A stretch of DNA of 64,000 nucleotides from Pandoraea iniqua. GTDB lineage: Bacteria > Pseudomonadota > Gammaproteobacteria > Burkholderiales > Burkholderiaceae. The stretch spans positions 372,001 through 436,000 of the forward strand of contig NZ_CABPSF010000004.1 in assembly GCF_902459685.1 (NCBI RefSeq), in the 5' to 3' direction. This document shows positions 26,416 through 36,304 of this stretch, in pieces. Under the pieces are notes generated by a model. That model had not been told where the DNA came from. It worked only from the letters and a program-made list of their open reading frames with translations, and searched no databases. The position numbers were made by a program, and so were the translations under genes. Each line of letters starts with the position of its first letter. The stretch's first letter is position 1.

Positions 26416-28836
26416 ATGAGTCACGCGAAATCACCGGCTACGTCCATCGCTGCGGATGAACCCAAAGCGGGGGAGCCCAAGCCCGAGCGCAAGAAGAAAA
26501 AGGGCGAAAGCGCCACGCGGCAGTACATCGACGCACTGCTCGAACAGTCGTATCGGCACCTCTTCGGTCCGACCGCGACGCCCGAGCAGCCGCGTAAGCA
26601 CGAGGTCGTATCGATTGCCCGTCTGAAGGGCATGCTTGGGGAGTACCTCAAGGAAAGCGAACTCGCGCAAATCAAAGAAGCCTTCCAGTTCAGCGACGAA
26701 GCCCATTTGGGCCAATATCGCCAGAGCGGACAGCCTTACATTACCCATCCCGTCGCCGTTGCCGAGATCTGTGCCGAGTGGAAGCTCGACGCACAGTCGA
26801 TCATGGCTGCGCTGCTGCACGACGTGATGGAAGATCAGGGCGTGACGAAGGCCGAACTCGCTGAGCGTTTCGGTCCGAAAGTCGCCGAACTGGTCGACGG
26901 CCTGTCGAAACTCGACAAAATGGAGTTTCGCAGCCGCGAGGAAGCGCAGGCGGAGAGTTTCCGCAAGATGCTGCTCGCGATGGCGCGAGACGTGCGCGTC
27001 ATCCTCGTCAAGCTCGCCGACCGGCTGCACAACATGCGCACGCTGGGCGTCACGTCGACCGAGAAGCGTCGCCGCGTGGCACGCGAAACGCTCGACATCT
27101 ATGCGCCCATCGCCCACCGGCTGGGCCTGAACAATACCTATCGCGAACTTCAGGATCTGAGCTTCGCTAATTACCATCCGCGTCGTTACGCCGTGCTCGA
27201 TAAGGCCGTCAAGGCCGCGCGCGGCAACCGGCGCGAGGTGGTGGGCAAGATTCTCGACGCGGTCGAGAAAGCCCTCAAGGAAGGCGGCGTGAGTGCCGAC
27301 GTCTTCGGCCGCGAGAAGACGCTGTTCAGCATCTACAACAAGATGCAGGAAAAGCAGCTCTCGTTCTCGCAGGTGCTCGACGTCTACGGCTTCCGCATCG
27401 TCGTTGAATCGAATCCGCAGTGCTATCTCTCGCTCGGTGTCCTGCACGCGCTGTATAAGCCGGTGCCGGGCAAGTTCAAGGACTACATCGCCATTCCGAA
27501 GGTCAACGGCTACCAGTCGTTGCACACGACCCTCGTCGGCCCGTTCGGTACGCCCATCGAGTTTCAGATCCGCACCCGCCACATGCACGAAATTGCAGAA
27601 GCGGGCGTGGCGGCGCACTGGCTGTACAAGAACGGCGGCGCCGATATGAATGATGTGCAGAAGTACGCACATCAATGGTTGCAGTCGCTGCTCGATATTC
27701 AGAGCGAGACCGGCGATTCGACCGAATTCCTCGAACACGTCAAGATCGACCTGTTCCCCGACGCCGTCTACGTCTTTACGCCCAAGGCGCGCATCATGGC
27801 GTTGCCGCGCGGCGCCACGGCGCTCGATTTCGCCTATTCGGTGCACAGCGATCTGGGTAACCAGTGCGTGGCCGTCAAGATCAACAACGAGTTGCTGCCG
27901 CTGCGCACCGAGTTGAAGAACGGCGACATCGTGGAAGTGATTACCGCCCCGTATTCGAAGCCCAACCCCGCGTGGCTGGGCTTTGTGCGTACCGGCAAGG
28001 CGCGCTCGGTGATCCGGCATTACCTCAAGACGATGCGCTTTGCCGAGTCGGTGCAGCTTGGCGAGCGTCTGGTCGAGCAGGCATTGAAGGGCTACGGCCT
28101 GACCATGAGCGAGATTTCACCGGAGATCTGGGACAAGCTCACGCAGTGGACCGGCAACAAGGATCGTCAGGACATCTTCGCCGACATCGGCCTCGGACGC
28201 CGTGTGGCGGCCGTCATGGCCAAGCGCCTCGCGGTGCTCTCGTCGGGCAAGGAAGGCGAGAACGACGACAGCCCGGACGATCCGGATGCCCCGCGTACCG
28301 GCGACGAGAATGTCGGCCCGCCGGTGCTCATTACGGGCACGGAAGGCATGTCGGTGCAGTTCTCTGCCTGCTGCCGCCCGATTCCGGGCGACGCGATCAT
28401 GGGGTATATCGGCATCGGCCTCGGCATGGCGATCCACACGACCGATTGTCCGGTCGCGCGCCGTATCCATCGCAAAGATCCGACGCGCTGGATCGACGTG
28501 GCCTGGGCACCGCTGCCGGGCCGCATGTTCGATGTCGGCATCAAGGTGCTGGTGCATCACAACCGTGGCGTGTTCTCGCGCGTGGCGGCCGATATCACGG
28601 CGTCGGACGCGAACATCGTGCACATCGGCATGGATGAAGTGGTGCCGGACGAGTCGGCCACGCTGCGCTTCCTGATTCAGGTGAGCGATCGGGTGCATCT
28701 TGCCAACGTGATGCGCCGTATCCGCGTGAATCCGGACGTGATGCGTGTGGCCCGCGAGCGCCCGAGTGAACGGCATCAGGAAGAGTTGCACGCCAATCAC
28801 GCGATGCGTATTGCCCGCGAGCGCGGTCCCTTCTGA
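26416..28836 (+). CDS. spoT: Bifunctional (p)ppGpp synthetase/hydrolase SpoT
   Basis: 806 residues. Domains in order: a Lys/Glu-rich extension (1-60), an HD hydrolase domain with YITHPVAVAEI and the intact His-Asp in LLHDVMED (135-136), a synthetase domain (about 300-420; KTLFSIYNKMQEK, DVYGFRIVV, YIAIPKVNGYQSLHTTLVGP), a TGS domain (about 455-515; VYVFTPKARIMALPRGATALDFA), a zinc-finger-like Cys pair CCRP, and a C-terminal ACT domain (730-800). Because the HD motif is intact it should degrade as well as make (p)ppGpp. The rpoZ-spoT order is normal for betaproteobacteria. Confidence 0.95.
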   Translation: MSHAKSPATSIAADEPKAGEPKPERKKKKGESATRQYIDALLEQSYRHLFGPTATPEQPRKHEVVSIARLKGMLGEYLKESELAQIKEAFQFSDEAHLGQYRQSGQPYITHPVAVAEICAEWKLDAQSIMAALLHDVMEDQGVTKAELAERFGPKVAELVDGLSKLDKMEFRSREEAQAESFRKMLLAMARDVRVILVKLADRLHNMRTLGVTSTEKRRRVARETLDIYAPIAHRLGLNNTYRELQDLSFANYHPRRYAVLDKAVKAARGNRREVVGKILDAVEKALKEGGVSADVFGREKTLFSIYNKMQEKQLSFSQVLDVYGFRIVVESNPQCYLSLGVLHALYKPVPGKFKDYIAIPKVNGYQSLHTTLVGPFGTPIEFQIRTRHMHEIAEAGVAAHWLYKNGGADMNDVQKYAHQWLQSLLDIQSETGDSTEFLEHVKIDLFPDAVYVFTPKARIMALPRGATALDFAYSVHSDLGNQCVAVKINNELLPLRTELKNGDIVEVITAPYSKPNPAWLGFVRTGKARSVIRHYLKTMRFAESVQLGERLVEQALKGYGLTMSEISPEIWDKLTQWTGNKDRQDIFADIGLGRRVAAVMAKRLAVLSSGKEGENDDSPDDPDAPRTGDENVGPPVLITGTEGMSVQFSACCRPIPGDAIMGYIGIGLGMAIHTTDCPVARRIHRKDPTRWIDVAWAPLPGRMFDVGIKVLVHHNRGVFSRVAADITASDANIVHIGMDEVVPDESATLRFLIQVSDRVHLANVMRRIRVNPDVMRVARERPSERHQEELHANHAMRIARERGPF

Positions 28837-28846
28837 TGAAATGACG

Positions 28847-28878
28847 GCCGACGCACGCCAGTCTGGCGCTGCGTCGGC
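28847..28878. terminator. GC-rich hairpin between convergent spoT and greB
   Basis: GCCGACGCACGCCA and TGGCG-C-TGCGTCGGC form a long stem with one bulge and a 3-nt loop, followed by GTTTC. Likely bidirectional terminator; the T tract is weak. Confidence 0.65.
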
Positions 28879-28915
28879 GTTTCAATGATTTCCCTTTAGT
28901 GACCTTGGGCTGCCG

Positions 28916-29476
28916 TCATTCCGATGGCGGATAGTGCACGTCCAGAATCTCGATCTGTTCGAGTCCGGCCGGTGTGCGCAGGGGCACGGTGTCGCCGACC
29001 TTGGCTTTGGTGATGGCGCGCGCCATCGGCGAGATCCAACTGACGCGGCCCCGGTCGAGATCGACCTCGTCGATACCCACGATCATGATGGTGTGCTCGT
29101 CGCCCTTGCCGTCGGCATAAGTGACTTCGGCGCCGAAAAACACCTGATCGACGTTCTCTTGCCGGCGCGTGTCGACGACCTCGGCATTGTCGAGCCGTTT
29201 GGTGAGAAAGCGGATGCGGCGGTCGATTTCGCGCAGGCGGCGCTTGCCGTAGATGTAGTCGCCATTCTCCGAGCGGTCGCCGTTCGAGGCCGCCCACGAC
29301 ACGATTTTCACCACTTCGGGACGCTGATTGTCGATCAGATCGAGCAGTTCGTCCTTGAGCCGCCGGTAGCCGGCCGGGGTGATGTAGTTTTTCGTGCCCG
29401 CAGGAATTTCGGGGGCGCCGGCGTCGAGATCATCATCGTCGTCGCCGCTGTCTTCTTTGACGAATGCTTTGTTCAT
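28916..29476 (-). CDS. greB: Transcription elongation factor GreB
   Basis: 186 residues. Coiled-coil GreA/GreB N-domain with NYITPAGYRRLKDELLDL, and the acidic-tip region NGDRSENGDYIYGKRRLREIDRRI, where the YIYGK motif marks GreB rather than GreA. The C-terminal FKBP-like domain (VFFGAEVTYADGKGDEHTIMIVG in part, SWISPMARAITKAKVGD) binds RNA polymerase. Stimulates cleavage of backtracked RNA. The Asp-rich N-terminus (EDSGDDDDDLD) is an extension. ATG 29476 is chosen over the longer open frame. Confidence 0.95.
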   Translation of the reverse strand: MNKAFVKEDSGDDDDDLDAGAPEIPAGTKNYITPAGYRRLKDELLDLIDNQRPEVVKIVSWAASNGDRSENGDYIYGKRRLREIDRRIRFLTKRLDNAEVVDTRRQENVDQVFFGAEVTYADGKGDEHTIMIVGIDEVDLDRGRVSWISPMARAITKAKVGDTVPLRTPAGLEQIEILDVHYPPSE

Positions 29477-29639
29477 GAGCCTGAGCGCACCGCAATGGCG
29501 CGCAATAAAAGCGTTTCGGGATGTCTGCATTATAGGAGCGTTGCGGCGCACCATCGCGACGGATACGTCATGGAACCGCCGCGCAATGTCCTCTACAATC
29601 GATCATCGTTCCCCCACAGCCATTCAGGAGCTTCGCGTC

Positions 29640-30557
29640 ATGACCGGTTCCTCCAGTCCCACGAGTCCTACGGGTCCCTTTCTTGCCGTCCTCAAGCCGC
29701 ATACGAGCGACATCGGCGCGTTCACCGTGCAGCGCAGTCTGCCGAGCCTGCCGTTCAAAACGGTCGGGCCGTTCATCTTCTTCGACCATATGGGGCCGGC
29801 CACGCTTGCGCCGGGGCAGGGCATGGATGTGCGCCCGCACCCGCATATCGGTCTGGCGACGGTCACGTATCTGTTCGACGGGGAAATCAATCACCGCGAC
29901 AGCCTCGGCAGCGATCAACGCATCACGCCGGGGGCCGTGAACTGGATGACGGCCGGTCGCGGCATCGTGCACTCCGAGCGCACCCCGCAAGACGTGCGTG
30001 AGCGTGGCGGCGACGTGCACGGCATTCAGACGTGGGTGGCATTGCCGCAAGCCGATGAGGAGACCGAGCCGTCGTTCTCGCATCACGAGGCGTCGTCGCT
30101 GCCCGACATCTTTGCGCCGGGCGTGCATATGCGCCTGATTCTCGGGGAAGCCTTCGGCGAGACGTCGCCGGTGAAGGTGTTCTCGCCGATCTTCTATCTC
30201 GCGGTGGAAATGGAGCCGTGCGCGGCATTCGTGCTGCCGCCGGAGTACGCGGAGCGCGCCATCTACACGGTGCAAGGCGAGGTTACGGTGAACGGCGAAA
30301 CGCTCGACGAGCAACGCATGGGCGTGCTCGCACCGGGCAGCGATGTGAGCATCGTGGCGGGCGATCGACCCGCGCGTCTGATGCTGTTGGGCGGCGCGCC
30401 GCTCGATGGCGACCGCTTCATCTTCTGGAATTTCGTGTCGTCGAGCCGCGAGCGTATCGAACAGGCCAAGGCCGACTGGACCGCGCAGAAAATGGGCCAC
30501 GTGCCCGGCGAGACGGAATGGATTCCGATCCCCGAACGTAAGCCTGCGGCAAAGTAA
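29640..30557 (+). CDS. Pirin family protein
   Basis: 305 residues of two cupin halves. Seen: VGPFIFFDHMGPA, the metal-site cluster RPHPHIGLATVTYLFDGEINHRDSLG (in two parts) and TAGRGIVHSERTP. Bacterial pirins include quercetinases and redox-related regulators; the role here is not determined. ATG 29640 has CAGGAG 9 nt upstream. The divergent greB gene lies 160 bp away. A strong terminator follows. Confidence 0.9.
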   Translation: MTGSSSPTSPTGPFLAVLKPHTSDIGAFTVQRSLPSLPFKTVGPFIFFDHMGPATLAPGQGMDVRPHPHIGLATVTYLFDGEINHRDSLGSDQRITPGAVNWMTAGRGIVHSERTPQDVRERGGDVHGIQTWVALPQADEETEPSFSHHEASSLPDIFAPGVHMRLILGEAFGETSPVKVFSPIFYLAVEMEPCAAFVLPPEYAERAIYTVQGEVTVNGETLDEQRMGVLAPGSDVSIVAGDRPARLMLLGGAPLDGDRFIFWNFVSSSRERIEQAKADWTAQKMGHVPGETEWIPIPERKPAAK

Positions 30558-30571
30558 GTTCGTTTGCAGTT

Positions 30572-30612
30572 AAAAAAGCCCGCCGCCGGATCGCCCGGCA
30601 GCGGGCTTTTTT
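30572..30612. terminator. Bidirectional intrinsic terminator
   Basis: AAAAAAGCCCGC, an internal loop, GCGGGCTTTTTT: a GC stem flanked by A6 and T6 tracts, between the convergent pirin and antiporter genes. Confidence 0.9.
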
Positions 30613-30640
30613 ATGCTCGCCAATCACGTGGATGACGCGG

Positions 30641-33238
30641 CTACGCACTCAGCACGATCACGGAGCAGCGGCGTTCCTCCAACAAGCGATGTGAGATCGC
30701 GCCGAAGTTGAGACGGTCACCGAAGCGCGGTTGCACGCCGAGCACGAGCAGGTTGTGTTTGCCGTGATGGATCTGATGCAGCACCGCTTCGTCGACCTTG
30801 CCGCCGGCGAGCAGGCGCGTGCGCAGCGTCACACCATTGCGTTCTGCCAGCGCTTGCAGGTTCTCCAGCATGGCGGCTTCCGCCGCGTCGGGCTGGAGCG
30901 ACCGTGGGCGCCAGCGCTTGTGCATCATCCCCGGTGCCATACGTGCCGAGACGTGCAGGGCAGTCACGGGGGCATTGGTGGCGCGTGCGAGCGTGATGGC
31001 AAGCTCGGCGGCGTGACGGGAGTAGTCCGTGCCCGACACCGGCACGAGGATATCGAGCGGCGCGTCGGGCGTGCGTGCGTGGTCGCCGTGGGCAAGGACG
31101 ATTGCGATTGCCCCGTCGAATGCCTTCGTGAGCGGCAGCACGCCGGTGGGCAGGGGCAGGGGTGGCACGTCGGAGTCGGACTCTTCACCGGGGGCGTCGA
31201 AGCCGGCGATCACGAAGCCATAGCCCTTGCCGATTTCGTCTGAAATGCGCGTGGCTTCGTGGCTGGTATCGGCTTGTTTCGCTTCCTGCTCGCGTGCTGC
31301 GTCGGAAGGATCGCTCGCGACGAACTCGCCGTCTTCGGTTGCGTCGCTGACGCGCTTGTCGTCGTGCGCTTCGCCGACGGGTTCATGTTTGGGGGCAGCG
31401 TCGGCGTCGCGTTGACGATCATCGTCGGACGATGAGGCGGCGGCTGCGCCGTTCGACTCGCCGGCGTCGTCATCGACCGGACCGTGCGGCAATTCGGGCG
31501 TCTTCTGCGGCGCTTTGCCCGTGCGCTCGCGCAGCACCAGCCGCTCGGCTTCGCGCCGCAGGACTTTCGCCGCGTCGTCCGGGTGTTTTTCTTCTTTGGC
31601 GGCGTCCTTGCGATCCTTGGCTTTGTCGTCGACACCCGGCGTCCCGGGCGCACGGGGAATGGCAAGCATCGCGGCGCTCAGGGCAATGTCATAGGCGTGG
31701 CGCCCGGCACCTTCCTCGTCGGCTGATTCGGTGGCTTCGGCGCTCTTTTTGATGCTCTTTTCGGCGCTCTTGTTCGTCGATCCGTCCGGCGGAGCGTCGC
31801 CATCGTCGCCGTCGTCCGGTGCGGGCGCCAGCACGGTCGTCAGCGTGCCGCGCACACCGGCCGTCAGCCCTGCGATCCATGCGGCGAAGCGGCCGTTGGC
31901 GCTACGGTCCACCGCTGCGAGAATGCGCTCGACATTCGGCAGGAAATCCTTTTCCTCGGCGGCTTCCTTCTCGAGCCGGGCCTTCTCTTCGGCTGAGAGC
32001 GGAATGCGCACCAACGCGCGCCGCAGCACGGGCGGCATGACGAGCGTGGTGATCAGCGCCATGATCACGACCATCGTGAACAGGTCTTTGCTCAGCACAC
32101 CCAGCGACAACCCGATGCTCGCCACGATGATCTCGGTCGAGCCGCGCGCATTCATCCCGGTGGCGAGCGCGAGCGCTTCGGCAGACGACATCCCGCCGAG
32201 ACGCCCGCCCAGAAAGCACCCGGTGAATTTGCCGATGCTGGCAATCAGAATGAGACCCGCCACCAGCCCGAGCATCCGCCAGTCGAACAGAATGGTCAGA
32301 TCGACCGACAGCCCCGCCACGCCGAAGAACACCGGCGCGAAGAGGGCGACGATCAAGCCCCGCAACTGCGCTTCGATCTGCTCGGTGAGAATCGGCGATT
32401 GCCCGATCATCACCCCCGCCATAAACGCACCCAGCGCGGTATGCACGCCGAGCTTGTCGGTGGCGAGTGCCAGCACGAAGGTAATCACCAGAATGGCGCT
32501 CAGCACCGGCATCTCGCTGGTGAAGCGGTCGTTGGTCCAGCGAATGGCCACCGCGACCGCACGCTTGCCGACGGTGAAGCACAGCACGATGAACAGCAGC
32601 GTGCCGCCCAGACTGAACGACAGATGGCCGATATCGATCGAACCGCTGGCGCCCAGCCCAGCGATGGCCGCGATGATGATCCACCCGGTGGTGTCGTCGA
32701 GAATGGCTGCCGCGAGGATGATCTGGCCGATGTTGCGGCGCAGATAATCGACCTCGCGAATCACCATGGCCACCACTTTCACCGACGAGATCGACAGCGC
32801 CGTGCCGATGAACAGCGACGTCACCAGCCGGGCTTCGGGGTGCGGGAGCAGATTGTCGGGGAGATGCCAGCCGAGGGCGAAGCCGCAGGCAAACGGGATG
32901 ATCATGCCGCCGGCGGACGCGAAGATCGCCATGCGCTTCATGCGCCGCACGAGCCCCAGATCGGTTTCCAGCCCGGTGGATAGCAGAAGCAGCAACACGC
33001 CGAGCTCGGATACCGCGTCGAGCATCTTCTTCTGCGTTTCGTTGTCGGGGAAAACGGCGTGCTGCCAAGCGGGCAGCAGGGCGCCGAAGACCGAGGGGCC
33101 AAGGAGCACGCCTGCGAGCAACTGGCCCATCACGGCGGGCTGCCGCAGCCGCTGCATGACCTCGCCGAGCAAGCGCCCGACGAGTACCAGCAAAAGCAGT
33201 TGTGTAAAGAAGATCGCCGTGCCGTGGCCTGCGTGCAT
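30641..33238 (-). CDS. CPA2 cation:proton antiporter with C-terminal universal-stress domains
   Basis: 865 residues. Residues 1-400 form 12-13 membrane segments of the CPA2/KefB type (LRQPAVMGQLLAGVLLGPSVFG; LDDTTGWIIIAAIAG; LGVHTALGAFMAGVMIG; GMNARGSTEIIVASIGLSLGVL). A Usp-like start (NVERILAAVDRSANGRFAAW) follows near 430. It is then interrupted by about 240 residues of acidic, Lys- and Ala-rich low complexity, before EIGKGYGFVIAGFDAPG. A second, complete Usp domain fills the last 130 residues (DILVPVSGTDYSRHAAELAI; LLVLGVQPRFGDRLNFG; CSVIVLSA). Exchanges Na+ or K+ for protons. No KefF/TrkA partner is adjacent. Confidence 0.87.
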   Translation of the reverse strand: MHAGHGTAIFFTQLLLLVLVGRLLGEVMQRLRQPAVMGQLLAGVLLGPSVFGALLPAWQHAVFPDNETQKKMLDAVSELGVLLLLLSTGLETDLGLVRRMKRMAIFASAGGMIIPFACGFALGWHLPDNLLPHPEARLVTSLFIGTALSISSVKVVAMVIREVDYLRRNIGQIILAAAILDDTTGWIIIAAIAGLGASGSIDIGHLSFSLGGTLLFIVLCFTVGKRAVAVAIRWTNDRFTSEMPVLSAILVITFVLALATDKLGVHTALGAFMAGVMIGQSPILTEQIEAQLRGLIVALFAPVFFGVAGLSVDLTILFDWRMLGLVAGLILIASIGKFTGCFLGGRLGGMSSAEALALATGMNARGSTEIIVASIGLSLGVLSKDLFTMVVIMALITTLVMPPVLRRALVRIPLSAEEKARLEKEAAEEKDFLPNVERILAAVDRSANGRFAAWIAGLTAGVRGTLTTVLAPAPDDGDDGDAPPDGSTNKSAEKSIKKSAEATESADEEGAGRHAYDIALSAAMLAIPRAPGTPGVDDKAKDRKDAAKEEKHPDDAAKVLRREAERLVLRERTGKAPQKTPELPHGPVDDDAGESNGAAAASSSDDDRQRDADAAPKHEPVGEAHDDKRVSDATEDGEFVASDPSDAAREQEAKQADTSHEATRISDEIGKGYGFVIAGFDAPGEESDSDVPPLPLPTGVLPLTKAFDGAIAIVLAHGDHARTPDAPLDILVPVSGTDYSRHAAELAITLARATNAPVTALHVSARMAPGMMHKRWRPRSLQPDAAEAAMLENLQALAERNGVTLRTRLLAGGKVDEAVLHQIHHGKHNLLVLGVQPRFGDRLNFGAISHRLLEERRCSVIVLSA

Positions 33239-33500
33239 GTGCCTCCCAGCTATTCATGCGACGGCGCGCAGCGCTCAGTGTGGCGCTCGACGGCGATGAC
33301 GGCCGGGACGGGAACCCGGCGCGCTCGCGCGCGTCCGTACCGATATGCCCAGTTTTGCGATTACCATGCGTTATTCATGCATCAAACAAGTCATGCATCC
33401 TGCAAGCGGCCGTTAATGTCGACTTCATGTCGAATCGATGAAGGATTCATCACAGATTAGCGGCCACCGTTCACGCAATTTACCACGCTCTATAGGTCAT

Positions 33501-34355
33501 ATGATCGACACCAACCTCGCCAGTTTCGACGACGACGTGCTGGCCGTCTCGCATCAAGTGCCCGTGCTTGCCGATTTCTGGGCGCCGTGGTGCGGCCCGT
33601 GCAACGCCCTCGGGCCGTTGCTGGAAAAGCTCGAAGCCGAGGCGCAGGGGCGTCTGCGCCTCGTCAAGATCAACGCCGATGAGAACGCCCAGCTGTGTGC
33701 CGACTACGGCGTGCGCAGCCTGCCGACGGTGGTGGCTTTTGTCGATGGCGAGCCTGTCGACCAGTTTGTCGGCGCATTGCCCGAGGGCCAGCTTCGCGCG
33801 TTCATCGAACGTGTCGTGCCGAACCCGGCGGACATGGCGCGGCGTGTGGCGCGTGAAGCCATCACCGAAGGCCGGCCGGAAGTGGCGCGCGATGCGCTGC
33901 AAGCCGCGCTGGCGCTCGACCCCGCACACGACGAGATTCGTCTCGATCTGGTCGACGTGTTGATCGAAATGGGGGATCTTGCGGGCGCACGCACTGAACT
34001 GGCGCTGATCTCGCCGCGCACCGCCGCCGGTGGCAATGTGCGTATCGCGGCGCTGGAAACGCGTCTGGCCGCCGCCGAGCAAGCGAGCCACCTGCCGCCC
34101 GCCGCGCAATTGCTGCAACGGGTGCAGGCCGAGCCGGACAATCTTCAGGCGCAGCTCGATCTTGCCAATCGCTATCTCGCCGATCATGCGTACGAACAGG
34201 CGCTCGAAACGCTGTTGGGCATCGTGCAGCGCGATCGGACGTTCGGCGACGACGTAGGCCGCAAATCGATGCTCGCCGTGTTCGATGCGCTGAGCAGCGC
34301 CGATCCTGCCACGGTGGCGACATGGCGCCGCAAGCTCAGCGCCGCGCTGAACTGA
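33501..34355 (+). CDS. cnoX: CnoX/YbbN-like thioredoxin with TPR-like tail
   Basis: 284 residues. A thioredoxin domain (1-105) with the full redox motif WAPWCGPC, followed by a helical tetratricopeptide-like region (ARDALQAALALDPAHDEIRLDLVDVLIEMGDLAGARTEL in part; LDLANRYLADHAYEQALETL). This is the YbbN/CnoX architecture, a chaperone-like holder of oxidised proteins. The CxxC is intact, unlike in E. coli CnoX, so reductase activity is likely too. ATG 33501 is the thioredoxin-like start; the frame is open upstream to 33438. Confidence 0.88.
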   Translation: MIDTNLASFDDDVLAVSHQVPVLADFWAPWCGPCNALGPLLEKLEAEAQGRLRLVKINADENAQLCADYGVRSLPTVVAFVDGEPVDQFVGALPEGQLRAFIERVVPNPADMARRVAREAITEGRPEVARDALQAALALDPAHDEIRLDLVDVLIEMGDLAGARTELALISPRTAAGGNVRIAALETRLAAAEQASHLPPAAQLLQRVQAEPDNLQAQLDLANRYLADHAYEQALETLLGIVQRDRTFGDDVGRKSMLAVFDALSSADPATVATWRRKLSAALN

Positions 34356-34401
34356 TGGCCGTGCGCATGGACTTCGTGATGCTCAATCGCAGGGTGACGC
34401 T

Positions 34402-34989
34402 ATGACGCGCCTCGTTTTCTTCTGCGGCCACGCCGGGGCGGGTAAGACGACGCTCGCCAAACGGCTGATTCGCCCGCTCATCGAGCGCAGCGGCGAGGCC
34501 TTCTGCCTGCTGGACAAAGACACGCTCTATGGCGAGTTCAGTGCCTCCGTGATGGGGGCGCTCACGGGCAATCCGAATGACCGCGACAGCCCCATGTACT
34601 TGCAGACGCTGCGCGAGCCCGAGTACGCCGGGCTGCTGGAGACGGCGCGCGAAAATTTGCGGCTCGGGGTGAACGTGCTGGTGGTCGCGCCGCTTTCACG
34701 CGAATTGCGGGAAGGATTGCTGTTCGATCGCGGCTGGCTTCAGGTAGAAGACGACGTGAGCGTGCATGTCGTCTGGGTCGATCTCGACGAGGCGAGCGCC
34801 AAAGCGCGCATCGTCAACCGGGCCAATCCCAACGATGCCTACAAGCTCGCGCACTGGGACGAGTACCGCGTGCGCCGCATCTTGCCACCGGCTGCCGCTT
34901 TTCCCGGTCTGCTGCGCTTCGACAATACGGCACCGACAGCCGAGGACGACGCGCAGTTGCTGATGACGTTGCTAGCGCAGACACGTTGA
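34402..34989 (+). CDS. P-loop kinase-like ATPase
   Basis: 195 residues. Walker A CGHAGAGKTTLAKRL at residues 8-22, then a lid-like region (VDLDEASAKARIVNRANPNDAYKLAHWDEYRV in two parts). The layout resembles small zeta-toxin/adenylylsulfate-kinase/AAA_33 proteins, which phosphorylate small molecules. No substrate signature is recognised. 46 nt after cnoX, same strand. Confidence 0.75.
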   Translation: MTRLVFFCGHAGAGKTTLAKRLIRPLIERSGEAFCLLDKDTLYGEFSASVMGALTGNPNDRDSPMYLQTLREPEYAGLLETARENLRLGVNVLVVAPLSRELREGLLFDRGWLQVEDDVSVHVVWVDLDEASAKARIVNRANPNDAYKLAHWDEYRVRRILPPAAAFPGLLRFDNTAPTAEDDAQLLMTLLAQTR

Positions 34990-35101
34990 GCGTGCTTGTG
35001 AAAATAGCGCAAGGGGAATAGTCCGAAAACGCGGGATGAGCCGTAGGCGCGGGCCCGAGGCATTGCTAAGGTGCGAGTTTCCTCATCTTGAGCACGCCGC
35101 C

Positions 35102-36223
35102 ATGACTCTCTTCTTTTGCCGGGTATTCCGGCCCTTGCACTTGCTCATGGCGGGGCAGCACGCCCCGATTCGCCAAGTCCTTCGTCATCTGCTCGCCGCC
35201 ACCGTGGGTCTCGCCTGCGTTGTGCCCGCCGGCGCGGCCCAGATAGGCGCGCCGATGGCCCCCGCACCCGAATTGACGGCGCCTGCACTGGCACCTAACT
35301 CTGCGCCTGCACCGGCGGAGGCTGACGCCGGGGACACCCTCACAACCGCCTCGCCCACGCTGGAACGCATTCGCCAGCGCGGACGCATCGAGCTTGGCTA
35401 TCGGCAGTCTGCCGTGCCGTTCTCCTTTGCCGACAAGCACGAGCAACCGCAGGGGCTGGCGTGGGCGTTGTGTCAGAAGATCGTGCCGGCGATTCAGCGC
35501 GAACTGGGGCTGCCGCATCTTTCGCGCGTGCCGGTGCGGGTGATCGAGCAGATGCGTGCGCCGCTGGTCAAAGGGGATGCCATCGATATCGACTGTGCGC
35601 CCTCGACAGTGACGCCCGAGCGCGCCGAACAGGTCGCGTTCAGCCTGCCTTACTACGCGGCGCATGTGCGCCTGATGGTCCGGCGCGGCAGTGGCATCGG
35701 CTCGATCGATGCCATGCGTGGCCTGCGGCTGGTGGTGGTGCAGGGCACGACGGCAGAGCGTCTGGTGCGGGCACGTCAGGCGGAGATCGGGTTTCAGTTG
35801 CTGATGGCGCGTGACTACGACGAGGCGTTTCATTTATTGCGCGAACGACGCGGACAGGCGCTCGCACTCGACGACGTGCTGCTTCAGGGGTTGCGCACGA
35901 CGACCAAGACGCCCGATGCGTTCCGTGTCGTCGGGCCACCGCTGGCGGATACCCCCGAGTACTACGCGCTCGTGCTGCGTAAAGACGACCCGGCCTTCAA
36001 GGCAGTGGTCGACGCGGCACTGGTCGAACTGTTCCGCAGTGGCGAAATGGCGCGTCTGCAAGGCCGCTGGTTCCAGAACCCAACCCCCCCGTACGGCGTG
36101 AATCTGCACATGCTGCCGTCGCCCGAGGTGCAGGCGCTGTGGGAGGCAGGAGGACAGGCGTCACCGCAGGCCTCACGGCGAGAGTCGCACCAAGAAGCGC
36201 ACCAAGAATCACGCCAAGAATAA
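35102..36223 (+). CDS. Periplasmic amino-acid-binding protein (family 3), copy 1
   Basis: 373 residues. Signal peptide with hydrophobic core HLLAATVGLACVVPAGAAQ, then a Pro/Ala linker of about 45 residues and a family-3 solute-binding domain (LERIRQRGRIELGYRQSAVPFSFADK in two parts; DAIDIDCAPSTVTPERAEQVAFSLPYY in part; VQGTTAERLV; LALDDVLLQGL). The DCAPSTVTPERAEQ region is also found in copy 2 next door. It resembles GltI-type glutamate/aspartate binders. The tail is an imperfect repeat of SHQEAHQESRQE type. No permease or ATPase genes are adjacent. ATG 35102 is chosen; ATG 35147 would give a shorter signal. Confidence 0.8.
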   Translation: MTLFFCRVFRPLHLLMAGQHAPIRQVLRHLLAATVGLACVVPAGAAQIGAPMAPAPELTAPALAPNSAPAPAEADAGDTLTTASPTLERIRQRGRIELGYRQSAVPFSFADKHEQPQGLAWALCQKIVPAIQRELGLPHLSRVPVRVIEQMRAPLVKGDAIDIDCAPSTVTPERAEQVAFSLPYYAAHVRLMVRRGSGIGSIDAMRGLRLVVVQGTTAERLVRARQAEIGFQLLMARDYDEAFHLLRERRGQALALDDVLLQGLRTTTKTPDAFRVVGPPLADTPEYYALVLRKDDPAFKAVVDAALVELFRSGEMARLQGRWFQNPTPPYGVNLHMLPSPEVQALWEAGGQASPQASRRESHQEAHQESRQE

Positions 36224-36304
36224 GCTAATGACAAAAGTGGCTTTGCGCCGGGCGGCGCAATTCTGTAAATTGCTATCGTGCTGTTAATGCGATAGGAATT
36301 TGCT

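Noticed and set aside
26431-28020. 529-codon open frame antisense to spoT
   Set aside because: Complement of conserved SpoT domains; no homology visible.
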